A DNA stretch of 64,000 nt from Plasmodiophora brassicae (Eukaryota > Endomyxa: Phytomyxea > Phytomyxea > Plasmodiophorida): NCBI GenBank assembly GCA_036867785.1, contig CP145424.1, forward strand, positions 434,001 through 498,000, written 5' to 3'. Under the pieces are notes generated by a model that searched no databases, was not told the DNA's origin, and worked only from the letters and a program-made list of their open reading frames with translations. This document shows, in pieces, positions 23,254 through 33,703 of the stretch. A program made the translations under genes and the position numbers. Numbering within the stretch: position 1 is the stretch's first letter; every line of letters begins with the position of its first letter.

Positions 23254-23724
23254 TCGCGCGTCACAACTCGCCTCGCCACTAACGCACAGCAAACATACAA
23301 GGCGCGCTCCAGTACATCGAACTCCGATCCCGGCGCCGACGACGATGACATCGTTGAACGCCACGGAACGTCGACCGGCTATGATCCTGAATTTTGCGAC
23401 CCCATGGCATTGGTCGCGACTAGCGAGCCTCAGCATCGCACGTGTGCGTGCAGCAGGCGAAGTTGACGAATGCAACCACCAGTAATAAAAGAGCCAGGTC
23501 GCGTGTCAGGACGTATGTAGTGCTCAATTAGTGGGTGTTCGGCTGCACGTCTTCAAGAGTCCCAAGATAGAGTCCTTGGAGAATGGCACTGGCAACCCCA
23601 TGGCGCGCACCCTGTGGCCGAAGGCACTCTGAAAATCTTACTGCAAATTGCGATGTGGACGCCAACCTCGCGTGGTCTGCCCGTAAGTGTTCCTAGCGCT
23701 AAGACGGCGAACTGACATATAATA

Positions 23725-24171
23725 CTACAGGCGGACATGAAGAAGAACCTTCCGAAACTGGAGCGTGCGATCAGGACCATCGTCGTCAATGATGTTGAGC
23801 GGCTTCGCTTTCGGGTCGGATCGAGCTTTTGCCACAGCTCTGCCACAGTGGTCCTCCGACCGAACAGGGTTGTTGTAAACAGATCGCGAGCTGACGACAA
23901 CGTACACCAACTCATGTAGGATAGCAACATGGGGCGCCACGGCTTCGTGCGGTGCTCTGGTGGTAAACGCCAGTGTCGTGGCAATCATCGTCGTCGAATC
24001 GGGTTCATCACGCTCGACTGGCTGGGCCGGGTACGGCGCCTCAGAGCACTCAGAGTCGGTCTCCGGCTCAACGACGTTGACCAGATCGTCTCCATCCCCT
24101 TGACCTAACCCGGTGTCGTTGACAGCGTGCCCTGCATCGTCTTCTTTGGCGTCATCTACGTACATCATCAC
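23725..24171 (-). CDS. Hypothetical acidic protein, uncertain
   Basis: A 148-codon frame starting MMMYVDDAKEDDAGHAV lies in the 1.2-kb gap between the divergent ECM29 and TPR-DUF4470 genes. It has an acidic N-terminus (residues 1-55) and no domain I recognise. No homologue, signal peptide or membrane segment is evident. It may be a real small gene, possibly with further 3' exons towards 23550, or a chance frame in the shared promoter region. The remaining DNA at 23254-23724 and 24172-24462 shows nothing else. Confidence 0.25.
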   Translation of the reverse strand: MMMYVDDAKEDDAGHAVNDTGLGQGDGDDLVNVVEPETDSECSEAPYPAQPVERDEPDSTTMIATTLAFTTRAPHEAVAPHVAILHELVYVVVSSRSVYNNPVRSEDHCGRAVAKARSDPKAKPLNIIDDDGPDRTLQFRKVLLHVRL

Positions 24172-24462
24172 AGCAACTTTTGCTCTACTTCATCCGTGTT
24201 CTTTGGGCCACCATTGTATCACCTGAAGCACTTGTTGTCACAAGCCGTGCAAAGTGAGCGGCTCGTATGATCAGTCACTTTACCGCACAACAACTTCGCC
24301 AATCTTCCAAACGCTTGGACTGCATCATGGGGACCGTGAAGAGCAGGCGATGGTCAAATCCCTCAACTGCGTGCTACCTGAAAAACAGTCACGCGCGTTC
24401 GGCGTTCGCTACTAACACTAACGCTGCTTGGTGAGCAACCGTTTGTCGTCGGGCGTCGACGC

Positions 24463-27429
24463 ATGTCGGGCCAAGCAGCCGTGGGAGGGTTGCCATCGGG
24501 GTCGCAGCCTGGTGGGTCGGACGTGCCGGCGGACGACCTGAAGGCGCAGGGCAACGCTAGCTACCGCGAGAAGCGGTTCAGCGATGCGGTTCGAGCATAC
24601 CGGGCCGCCATCGATCTCTCTCCAGATAACGCTGTTTATCGATCGAACCTGGCTGCATGCTATTTTGAAATGGGCCGGTACGACGACTGTATCGACGAAT
24701 CGCGTCGCGTGCTCGATCTTACCCAACAGGCGACCGCTTCCCAACCTGAAAGTGGCACCAAGCTGACCGACTTGCGCGCTAAGAACCGGTTGCGTGTCGC
24801 GAAGGCCTTGTGTTTCAACGGCAAGTTCAACGAATGTGTAGCGGAATTATCTCCATTGGTAGCGAGCCCCACGGCGACCAACGGGGACGTCGTTCGTGAC
24901 CTGTATTCATCCGCTATTGAACTTGCGCGTCATCTGGCGGATGGACCTCACGTTGACGATCATCGTCGTCTGTTGAATCGTTTTCCCAGGTACCGTCCGC
25001 CCCGGATCACGAATGTGTATGAATTCTATCCCGTCGGTCATGACGAGGCAACCAGTGCCATGTCGGGAGCGTTCTCCGATGGCACATCCGTGGGTGGTGA
25101 CGACCCGAACGGGCTACGCCTTCGCCAGAGTGTCCCTCCAAGTGAGGACACTCGCTCTGCAATGTGGTTATCAAAGATGGACGCGCAACAACTCGGGGAC
25201 CTTTCGTTCTTCTTCGGTGGCGTCGGCGACGCACGGCACGTCTTCACCACGCTGATGGACGTGCAACGTCAGATGAAAGCCATGACCCGTGATGGCGAAT
25301 GGCCCGCCAGCGATCACCCTATTTGGAGCGAATTGCGCGTCGGTGTCGTCCTGAACGACATCGCCATTCCAGTACTTGCCAGGAACCTGATCATTTTGTA
25401 CGCGTTATGGGAGTTGGGCGCCTTCACAATCGAACAGGCGCAATCCTTGCTAGACGCCGTCGAGCTGGCCGCTCTGATCCATTTCGTGTACCTGAGTGTC
25501 ACCATGCCGCCCTACCTGCATGACCGCCTTATGACAGTCATCGACCGCCTGATATCCTTGACGTCGTCGCCACAAGAGGTCCTGCCATTCGTGAGGATGT
25601 CAACCGAATGTTGGAACGAGGTCAAGGAAACATTACGGTTCTGGAGGGCTGACCCTTTCGTCGTGTCCACCGAAGATATGGCCCACAGTTTCACGCCGAT
25701 GGCCGCCGTTGGTGACCTGATGAGTGTCCCAGACAAGATGAACGCGTTCGTTGAACAGCACAAACGCACACTGGTGGACCAATTTGAGCCGATTCTATCG
25801 CCCGACATGCTGGCTAAGTTTGGGACCATCGTCGAGAAGGACTCCTTTGTCAAGCAAATTGCGGCTTCGCTTGCTGCCACGCCTGGCGCTGCACTGGCCG
25901 GATGTATCCCGGAATCAACCTTCATATCCTTGACCAAGGGGCTGTGGCCGCCGGCAGTTCTAGCTGAACAGGACCATGTCGTCGGTGATGTGATCGCAGC
26001 AATGAAGGATCACCGTCCCGGTCAGATGAAAGAGCTGCTGGAGAACGTCCGGCAACACATCTACCGATCATGGAAGCCAAACGTCACGTTGGTGTCCCGC
26101 GAATGGAACGAACACGCGGGCCGTTGCATGTTCGATCACGACCCTATTACCATTGTCGCCAACCTTTTCAATGTCGTCTGGATGAAATCGCCAAAGAACC
26201 CCGAGTCTCTCTTCGAGTGGTCGGCGCATTTCTTCGCCACGGTCGCGTCCAGCGTTCGCCAGTTGGGCACCCACAACTGCCTCGTGTACGAGATCCTGCC
26301 CGGTGACATGAACCAGGCTTTCGGTATGGTTGCGACGGAAAGCGAGTCGCGACGCTCCAAGGGCCTACCGGTGGCATTCGACCGAATCTTCCTCAGCAAC
26401 GTTCCCGATTACGCCGGGCTACTTCCGGTGTTCATTGATACCGCTCCGTTGCTGAAGCGCACGCCCAATTCGTACATCAACTGCGGTGTTATGGTCGCCT
26501 CGTGCATGTTCCATGAATATGGCGAGTATGCCTGCAGTGCCACCGCTATCCCATCGCTTCGAGACTGTGAGCGGTACCTGGGGGTCGCACTGCAGAGCGG
26601 TTCTCTAATGGGATTTGATCCGCGCTGGGGACATGCGGGCGGGAAGCCGCTGCTCCCATATGATCTGGACGACCTGGCAACACAGGAGGAGCTCTTCGAG
26701 TGGATTGTTCGATTGGTCTTGATGATCGCTGTTCCCCCGAAACGAGATTCCGGCTTGGCCGTACGAGAACACTACCCTCTGAACCTGTCCTATGTGTTCC
26801 GCACGTTCGAACGTCTGATTGCGATCGGGTATCCCCGGCATTGGATAGCCTCGAACCTGACACGTTTGCTCGAGAACCGTGTTGACACTGATACGCAACC
26901 TCTGTCATGCTCGACGAACCGGAAGAATGGAAAACCGGCACGAATTGCCATGGATTGTTTTCAGATGGAAATACGTGCTCTGGCAGCTCTGTGGCAGCCT
27001 GTCCTTCGTCTGGCTGTCAAGCACCCGTTGCCGGCGCTCGCCGACATTCGACGATTCGTGCTGCGCGATGTCCAGTACATCGACTCCCCCAAACGTTCTG
27101 GCGGATGCCCGACCGCATCTATCATGGGAGTCCTATTCGAGCCACCCTCGTCCTCACAGCGATCCTCATCCAGCATCGCATCCCGTCGTATGTTCGTTGT
27201 AGAGCCGATCGCTCGGGAACTCTTGACATCCGCGAGCAGCCGCGTTCACGTCGTCTCCGCGCTTCAGTTTGACTCCGACGCCAACGAATTCGCTGTTTGG
27301 CTATCCCGGGACGACTTGGCTGAGATGAAAGCACACCGGTACACTGTCCGCCTGTTCCAGACCGACTGCTGGACGGCCGTATCGTCACCCCAACCTGTCG
27401 CCGACATGGTCGAGTCTGCCCCCTTCTAA
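24463..27429 (+). CDS. TPR-DUF4470 protein, first tandem copy
   Basis: Intronless frame of 988 aa. Residues about 25-95 are tetratricopeptide repeats (ADDLKAQGNASYREKRFSDA, YRSNLAACYFEMGRYDDC), the kind found in HSP90 co-chaperones. Residues about 180-300 match DUF4470: ITNVYEFYPVGHDEATSAM, LSFFFGGVGDARHVFTTLMD and VVLNDIAIPVLARNLIILY, resembling the family's GxGDxRH loop and the D-I-x3-LARN segment. DUF4470 occurs in fungi and animals, often beside MYND zinc fingers, and is Rossmann/methyltransferase-like. No MYND finger is seen here. The remaining 650 residues have no known domain but are conserved with the neighbour at 27694. The start MSGQAAVGG is supported by the matching MSG start of that copy. 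Function is not known; protein-lysine methylation or chaperone work is speculation. Confidence 0.85.
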   Translation: MSGQAAVGGLPSGSQPGGSDVPADDLKAQGNASYREKRFSDAVRAYRAAIDLSPDNAVYRSNLAACYFEMGRYDDCIDESRRVLDLTQQATASQPESGTKLTDLRAKNRLRVAKALCFNGKFNECVAELSPLVASPTATNGDVVRDLYSSAIELARHLADGPHVDDHRRLLNRFPRYRPPRITNVYEFYPVGHDEATSAMSGAFSDGTSVGGDDPNGLRLRQSVPPSEDTRSAMWLSKMDAQQLGDLSFFFGGVGDARHVFTTLMDVQRQMKAMTRDGEWPASDHPIWSELRVGVVLNDIAIPVLARNLIILYALWELGAFTIEQAQSLLDAVELAALIHFVYLSVTMPPYLHDRLMTVIDRLISLTSSPQEVLPFVRMSTECWNEVKETLRFWRADPFVVSTEDMAHSFTPMAAVGDLMSVPDKMNAFVEQHKRTLVDQFEPILSPDMLAKFGTIVEKDSFVKQIAASLAATPGAALAGCIPESTFISLTKGLWPPAVLAEQDHVVGDVIAAMKDHRPGQMKELLENVRQHIYRSWKPNVTLVSREWNEHAGRCMFDHDPITIVANLFNVVWMKSPKNPESLFEWSAHFFATVASSVRQLGTHNCLVYEILPGDMNQAFGMVATESESRRSKGLPVAFDRIFLSNVPDYAGLLPVFIDTAPLLKRTPNSYINCGVMVASCMFHEYGEYACSATAIPSLRDCERYLGVALQSGSLMGFDPRWGHAGGKPLLPYDLDDLATQEELFEWIVRLVLMIAVPPKRDSGLAVREHYPLNLSYVFRTFERLIAIGYPRHWIASNLTRLLENRVDTDTQPLSCSTNRKNGKPARIAMDCFQMEIRALAALWQPVLRLAVKHPLPALADIRRFVLRDVQYIDSPKRSGGCPTASIMGVLFEPPSSSQRSSSSIASRRMFVVEPIARELLTSASSRVHVVSALQFDSDANEFAVWLSRDDLAEMKAHRYTVRLFQTDCWTAVSSPQPVADMVESAPF

Positions 27430-27693
27430 ATCCCAGCTCCAACCGCCTCACCACCACCCACAACTGTTTCTATACAGCGTTTGTTTCCCTCGTCACTCTC
27501 AACCGTCCGCGTCGTCGCACGTTCTTCCGTGACAGAAATGGCGCTCGTCGCGGTGGCGCCCGTAAAAAAAAAACAGTGGCTGAATGGATCCTCGCACCGC
27601 GTGACTGCTGAATTCCCGGACATGACAAGTCACAGCTGCAGCTCATACGCGGAATTGACGGAGCGTCGTCGGGGCTTGTCGGCTCAGTCGGTC

Positions 27694-30600
27694 ATGTCGG
27701 GTGTTCCGTCGCGTCAATGTGCAGACGCGGGCCGTGTGCGACCGGGCGACGTCGCGAAGCCGAAGATGTCGGCGGATGATCTGAAGGCGCTGGGCAACGT
27801 CCACTACAGGGAGAAACGGTTCGGCGACGCCGTTCGTGCATACCGCGGCGCGATCGATCTGTCGCCGGGCAACGGCGTCTACAGGTCGAACCTGGCTGCG
27901 TGCTACTTTGAAATGGGTCGCTATGATGACTGTATCGAAGAGACGCGTCGCGCGCTCGACATTATTCGTGGCGCGATGCCATCCGGTCGCGACGAAGATG
28001 CCAAGCTCTGCGACAAAAATCGTTTGCGCATCGCCAAGGCGCTGTATTTCAAAGGCAACTTTAGTGAATGCCTATCTGAACTGTCTGTATTGTTGTCGAC
28101 GGAAGCGGTACAGAAAGAAGTTCTCGATCTCCGTTCCTCAGCGCTGGAACTCGCTCGTCGTCAAGCACAAGATGAATCGTTTGCCGAATCGGCGCGCATC
28201 GACAACCATCGTCGCCTACTGAATGGATTGCCTCGGTACCGTCCGCACCGGATCACGAATGTGTACGAATTCTATCCTGTCGGTCATGATGATGCAACCA
28301 GTGCCATGTCGGGAGCGTTCTCCGATGGCACACCCGTGGGTAATGACGATCCGAACGGGCTACGCCTTCGCCAGAGTGTCCCTCCACGTGAGGACACTCG
28401 CTCTGCAATGTGGTTATCAAAGATGGACGCGTCACAACTCGGGAACCTTTCATTCTTCTTCGGTGGCGTCGGCGACGCACGCCACGTCTTCACCACGCTG
28501 ATGGACGTGCAACGTCAGATGAAAGCCATGACACGTGATGGCGAATGGCCCGCCAGCGATCACCCGATTTGGAGCGAATTGCGCGTCAGTGTCGTTCTGA
28601 ACGACATCGCCATTCCGACATTCGCCAGGAACCTGATCATGCTGTATGCACTGTGGGAGCTGGGCGCATACACTATCGAACAGGCAACAGCTGTGCCTGA
28701 TGCTGTCGAGCTTGCTGCTCTGATCCACAACGTGTACGTTTCCGTCACCTTGCCGCCCTATCTGTACGATCGTTTGATGGCCATAATCGATCGTCTACTG
28801 TCTCTGTCGTCGCCGCAGGACGTGCTGCCATTCGTTAGGATTTCATCTGAATGCTGGGACAGTGTAAAAGAAACGCTGCGATTCTGGAGGAGCGACTCGT
28901 TCGTGTTGACCACGAAAGAGATGTGCATGAGTCAGAACTGGACGATGGCTGATTTCGATCCTGTTATGATGGGGCTGTGCAACCAAGACGTGCAAAACCA
29001 GATGAACGCCTCTATGGAGCTGCAGAAGCGTTTCCTGACGCAGCAGGTCGAACAGCTTATGACGCCCGACATGCTGGCTCAGTTCGGAGGCGGTATCGAC
29101 AAGGGCGCTCTTGTCCAACAAATGGTTGATAAGTTTGCCAACACGTCTGTGGCTGCCCTGGACGGCTGTGCACTGGAGTCGGCTTTCATACGCGAGACGA
29201 AATCATTATGGCCGCCGACGCTCCTCGCTCAACGTGATCCGGTTGTCGCTGCGGCGATCAAGGCTATGAAGCAACACAATCCCGACCGGGCCGGCAAACT
29301 GTTGAATAGTGTTCGCCAGCACATCTACCGCACATGGAAGCCGAACGTCACGTTAGTATCTCGTGAATTCCTCGAGCTCGCTGGCCGCTGCCGGTTCGAT
29401 CACGATCCTGTTGCTATTGTAGCTCAACTGTACAATGTCGCCTGGATGAAATCGCCCGAGAAACCCGAGTCGCTGTTCGACTGGTCAGCCAAATTCTTCG
29501 CCATGGCCGCGTCCAGCGTTCGCCAGCTGGGCTCCCGAAACTGCATCGTCTACGAATTTCTTCCTGGCGATATGAACCACGCGTATGGGACGATCGCCAT
29601 CGAAAGCGAGTCGCGAAGATCGCTGGGTCTGCCTGTTGCGTTCGACCGGATCTTCGTAAGTAACGTTCCCGATTACACCGGCATTCTTCCTGTGTTCGTC
29701 GAGACGGCCCCGTTGCTGAAACGCACGGCGAACTCGTTCATCAACTGTACCGTCCTCCTGAACACGGGCCTGTTCAGGGACTATGGCGAATGCGTTTACA
29801 GTGCTGCGGCGATCCCGTCGATTCAGGACTGTGAGCGGTACATCGGGATGAAGCTACAGAGCGGGTCGTTGTGGAAGTTCGACCCACGCTGGGGACATGT
29901 CGGCAAGTCTCCGCTACCGTATGACGTGGGCGACCTGGCATCGCAGGACGAGCTCTTCGAATGGGTCGTTCGTCTGGTTCTGATGATTGCTGTTCCTCCC
30001 GAGCGAGACGCTCGGACCCCAATGCGGGAGAATTACCCCATGAACCTGTCGTACGTGTTCCGTACGTTCGAGCGCCTGATTGCAATCGGGTACCCGCGGC
30101 ACTGGATTGCGACGATTCTGACGCGTCTGCTCGAGAATCGATTCTCTGCAATGGCCCAGCCACCGTTGCAATCCCCGAACCCGTACCGTGCTTCAAATGC
30201 AAAACCTGCTCGAGTCGTCCTGGATTGTTTCCTGAAGGAACTTCGTGCGCTAGCGACCCTGTGGCAGCCTGTCCTTCGTCTGGCCGTCAATTACCCCTTG
30301 CCGGAGCTCGCCAACATCCACCGGTACGTCCTGCGCGACATCGAGTACATCGATTGCCCCGAAGCATCGGGAGGATGTCCGACGTCACCGGTCATGGGTG
30401 TCCTGTTCGAACCACCGTCGTCCTCGAAACGATCCTCGTCGGTCCCTAGTTTCCTTCGCATGTTCACCGGGGAGCCAGTCGATCGTGACCTCGTGACGTC
30501 CACCAGCAGCCGCGTGCACGCCTTCACCGTCGTCCATTTCGACTCGGCGCTCAAGGAACTCGCCGTCTGGCTGTCTCGCGATGACTTTGCTGAGATGAAG

Positions 30601-30702
30601 GTGAACCGGTACACTGTCCGACTGTTCCAGGCGGACGGCTGGACGGCCGTCTCTTCACCGCAACCTGTCTCCGACATGGTCGAGTCGGACCTGACCCTGT
30701 AA
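27694..30702 (+). CDS. TPR-DUF4470 protein, second tandem copy
   Basis: Intronless, 1002 aa from Met at 27694 (MSGVPSRQCADAG). The frame is open upstream to 27481, but that leader has a poly-A run and no counterpart in the first copy, so the shorter start is preferred. It has the same layout as the first copy: TPR (residues about 26-100), DUF4470 from about 185 (FFFGGVGDARHVFTT), and a long conserved C-terminal region ending QPVSDMVESDLTL. The two genes are head to tail with 264 bp between them. DNA identity is strikingly high around 28250-28560 against 25015-25325 and much lower elsewhere, especially in residues 430-530. That points to gene conversion of the DUF4470 core. Confidence 0.85.
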   Translation: MSGVPSRQCADAGRVRPGDVAKPKMSADDLKALGNVHYREKRFGDAVRAYRGAIDLSPGNGVYRSNLAACYFEMGRYDDCIEETRRALDIIRGAMPSGRDEDAKLCDKNRLRIAKALYFKGNFSECLSELSVLLSTEAVQKEVLDLRSSALELARRQAQDESFAESARIDNHRRLLNGLPRYRPHRITNVYEFYPVGHDDATSAMSGAFSDGTPVGNDDPNGLRLRQSVPPREDTRSAMWLSKMDASQLGNLSFFFGGVGDARHVFTTLMDVQRQMKAMTRDGEWPASDHPIWSELRVSVVLNDIAIPTFARNLIMLYALWELGAYTIEQATAVPDAVELAALIHNVYVSVTLPPYLYDRLMAIIDRLLSLSSPQDVLPFVRISSECWDSVKETLRFWRSDSFVLTTKEMCMSQNWTMADFDPVMMGLCNQDVQNQMNASMELQKRFLTQQVEQLMTPDMLAQFGGGIDKGALVQQMVDKFANTSVAALDGCALESAFIRETKSLWPPTLLAQRDPVVAAAIKAMKQHNPDRAGKLLNSVRQHIYRTWKPNVTLVSREFLELAGRCRFDHDPVAIVAQLYNVAWMKSPEKPESLFDWSAKFFAMAASSVRQLGSRNCIVYEFLPGDMNHAYGTIAIESESRRSLGLPVAFDRIFVSNVPDYTGILPVFVETAPLLKRTANSFINCTVLLNTGLFRDYGECVYSAAAIPSIQDCERYIGMKLQSGSLWKFDPRWGHVGKSPLPYDVGDLASQDELFEWVVRLVLMIAVPPERDARTPMRENYPMNLSYVFRTFERLIAIGYPRHWIATILTRLLENRFSAMAQPPLQSPNPYRASNAKPARVVLDCFLKELRALATLWQPVLRLAVNYPLPELANIHRYVLRDIEYIDCPEASGGCPTSPVMGVLFEPPSSSKRSSSVPSFLRMFTGEPVDRDLVTSTSSRVHAFTVVHFDSALKELAVWLSRDDFAEMKVNRYTVRLFQADGWTAVSSPQPVSDMVESDLTL

Positions 30703-30846
30703 TGTCGACGTCCCGTCAAGCTTCCCTATCCAATTATACACTCGCGTTCATTCTGACCGGTGTGGGCCGCGCCATGCACATGACGACGAGTCGATTGTTG
30801 TTCAGGTTCGGTTTGCAACCCGTCCCAGTGGTATAGACAACGCGCG

Positions 30847-32837
30847 ATGGCGTCATCGTCGGCGCTGGACGCCCTAACGGAGCAGACGGCGGCAATGGTG
30901 TCGTCGTTGATCTCGAAGCCGAAGATGACGACGAAGCTGCTGTCGAAGCCGCCGTTCCGTTTCCTGCACGACACCGTCACCGCCGTGCTGCAGGCGACCG
31001 GGTTCCCGCGAGGTCTCTTCGACGACGCTCAGCTCGATTCGGCGAACATCGCCGATAAGGACGGCAAGATCCGGTTCCTGCAGACCCTGGTCGACTGTTG
31101 CTCCCAGATCAGCGGGACGCCGCTCGCTGCATCTCCCTCGAAGATCGTGTCGGGCCTTGAACCGGAGAACACCAACGTGTTTCTGCAGACGTTCGCCAAG
31201 ATTGCCGCCGAAGTTAAAGACGGGCGCGCCGATAACGATGCGTTGATCGCCAGGTTCAAATCCGGAGCGTCTGGGCCACCTGTGAACCTGGACCCGAGCC
31301 CGTCACCGCCACCTGCAACTGCTGCTCCTGCTCCTGCTGCTGCTGCTGCTGCTGCTCCTGCTGAAGCGGTACCTCCTCCTCGACCTGAAGCTCAGCCGTC
31401 GTCCTCTATGCCTGCTGTGGAACCACCGGAATCAGCACCGACGTTGTCGCGAGAGGTGACGCCTGACAGCGATGCAGGAGGAGGAGGAGGAGGAGGTGGT
31501 GGTGACAGTGCATCTTTCGTGGAGGCGACCCGGGTAAAACTCGGCGCGATCATCACAAAGCCGGCGCTGAAGCCCGAGTTGCTGGCGCGACCGCCGTTCC
31601 GGTTCATCCACGACATCGTGCGCGAGCTAAACAACGCGACCGGCGGCCGGCTCGACGATGTGTTCACCAAGGAGCAGCTGTCGGCCCGGATCGATGGTGC
31701 ACCCGCCAGGGCCGCGTTCCTCAAGAAACTCGTGGAATTCACTGCCGCCAATGGCGGCAGGAACAAGGTAATCTTCAGAACGAAACCTGTTGTTCGTTAC
31801 ACGTTCATTGACGTGCATTGCTCTTCAGACGGTGAACGTGAAGAAGGTGCTATCGGGACTGGATGCGGCGAAGACGAACGAGATCCTGCAGGATCTGGCT
31901 GATATCGTTAGTCGTCCACGACGACGATCGCTGGAGTCGTCCAGCACGGCAAGCAGGCCTGGGGCGGTGCCTGCACCCGCGAGGCCGCCCAGGGCAGCGA
32001 GGGAGCCTGTGCAGCAGGAGGCGCCTCCTGCTGTTGCCACAACAGCTGCAGACCCAACGCCTGCCGTTCCTGAGATTGCAAGACCGGCTCCACCGAGGGT
32101 GGAAACGAATGTGGTCGAGCATGTGCAAGGCCCCGAGGAGCACCACGACGCGGCTGGTCAAGCACGAGGTGTGATTCTGGAGGGAGGTGGAGGTGCTTCC
32201 GCTGACGACGAGGAGGAGGCCGAGGATGATCACAATGAAGACGTCCGGGAGCGGATGGGCGTTGTGGGTGAGATCGATGCCAGCAATGCGGGCAAGCACG
32301 GGAAGCTGGTCAGAGACATCCTGAAAGAGCAGGAGAAGGTTGCGTCCAACAGGCAGGAAGGTGGAGCGTCCGCGGTGGACAAAGCGGCCGGTATCAAACT
32401 GGGGCGAATCGGTGGAACCAGCAAGGACAGGCGCGGGAGTTACTCGCAGCAGCAGATCGATATCGTGCGCGAGCAGATCCAGAAACTGTGCCAGAGCGTG
32501 AACCCGCTCGGCAAGTGCATCGACTTCGTGTTCGAGGACCTCGACCTGATGAAACGCGAACTGGAACGCTGGAAACAGGAGCAGGAGGTCCAGCAGCAGA
32601 GGCTGCAGGCCGAACAAAGGTATCACGGTGTCGGGTGGGCGTACGACCACCGCTTGCTGACGCAACGTCCGCAGAGCGACCGGGGAACAATTGCAACCGC
32701 TTCGCGACGAGCTCGACCGGGTCAACCGGGAGATCGGCGAACGTCGCGACCAGATCCGGGCCCTGCGCGGCAGCATCCTGCGCAACGACGACCAGCTGAA
32801 GCAGATGCTGGAGCGACAAGTGCAGCGCTCGCGCTAA
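30847..32837 (+). CDS. IFT54: IFT54 / TRAF3IP1 (intraflagellar transport complex B), with duplicated CH domain
   Basis: Exons 30847-31767, 31829-32619 and 32675-32837 close at 624 aa; introns are 61 and 55 nt. IFT54 is a subunit of IFT-B that binds tubulin through an N-terminal calponin-homology (CH) domain and IFT20 through its C-terminal coiled coil. Residues about 5-130 match the family CH domain (KLLSKPPFRFLHD, NIADKDGKIRFLQ, SKIVSGLEPENTNVFLQ). Unusually, residues about 225-350 repeat it (ELLARPPFRFIHDIVRELN, KKVLSGLDAAKTNEILQDLA), after a Pro/Ala- and Gly-rich linker. The middle is acidic and charged. The C-terminus is a coiled coil (MKRELERWKQEQEVQQQRL, EIGERRDQIRALRGSILRN). It supports a ciliated organism, together with BBS5 and alpha-tubulin downstream. 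Confidence 0.92.
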
Positions 32838-33135
32838 CCCGCTGCACTCCCCTTCGACGCGCACTGGAAACCCTGTCCTAGTACACGTGCCCTAATATGA
32901 ACGCGGCTACCTTTGCCCATTCGGCGTTGTGCCCTGTTGGTTTGTTTTGCTGGGCGAGTCCCCCTCTCGCGACCCCGCCCCAAAAAATCGCAGCGGGAAC
33001 GTGGGGTGTGTGTCGTGGTCCGTGCCGAGAGCTGCAGAGGGGGGAGGGGCGTGCGTGCTCCGTGGGGACGCGCCGCCCATAGTGAATTGGGGTTGGCGTG
33101 CGACGGGTTCGTGGTGGGCCGGTGCCGCTCCCGTC

Positions 33136-33560
33136 ATGACGAGCGCGTTCTCCGCGTCGCTGCTGTGGCTGGCGTCGCGCGCGCTGCGATCCGCGGCGCC
33201 CAAGGCGACGACGACCGCGGCGGCGGCTGCCTATACGCAGGTCCCGCCGTTGGGTAGGGATGCGCGCGCGTGGCCCCGCCCGGCGCGATTGTTCGCTGAA
33301 TCACGCGTGCAGCGCGGCAAACGGCGTCGTTCTCGGCGGCTAGAATATTCGATAACGGGTCGCTGTATCTGCCGTTCGACCTGAACGGCGGCGAGCAGGG
33401 CGAGGTGGCGTACCCGGAGGAGGGCGACGCGGATCCGGACGTGGAGCGACGGCCAGACATGCAGGCCGATAGCACGCTGCGGAAGCGGAAGCTGAAGATG
33501 AACAAGCACAAGTTACGAAAGCGTCGGAAGAAGCTTCGAAGTCGCACAAAGGTCACGTGA
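33136..33560 (+). CDS. Mitochondrial ribosomal protein mS38-like (AURKAIP1/COX24 family)
   Basis: Exons 33136-33253 and 33313-33560 close at 121 aa; the intron is 59 nt, GTAGGGA to GTGCAG. The N-terminus MTSAFSASLLWLASRALRSA is rich in Arg, Ser and Ala and lacks acidic residues, typical of a mitochondrial targeting peptide. The middle reads IFDNGSLYLPFDL followed by an acidic linker. The C-terminus RKRKLKMNKHKLRKRRKK is the hallmark of mS38, which threads into small-subunit rRNA of the mitoribosome. Length fits the family (about 110-200 aa). No other gene family I know ends in this K-M-x-K-H-K-x-R-K-R block. The 298 bp between IFT54 and this gene show nothing else. Confidence 0.75.
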
Positions 33561-33703
33561 TGCACGTCTGTATAAATCCCGTCGATCTCCCCAGGCAGAC
33601 ATTGCGGGGGCCTCGTCCGGCGACGAGACCGGTCAGAGATATTCCCACGTCGTGAGATCGGCGGCGTGTGCCTCTTCTCCCGCTCGTCGTTCCGCCGCAT
33701 AGA

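Noticed and set aside
27481-27693. Upstream extension of the second TPR-DUF4470 gene
   Set aside because: It has no counterpart in the first copy and is low complexity with a poly-A run; Met at 27694 matches the paralogue's start.
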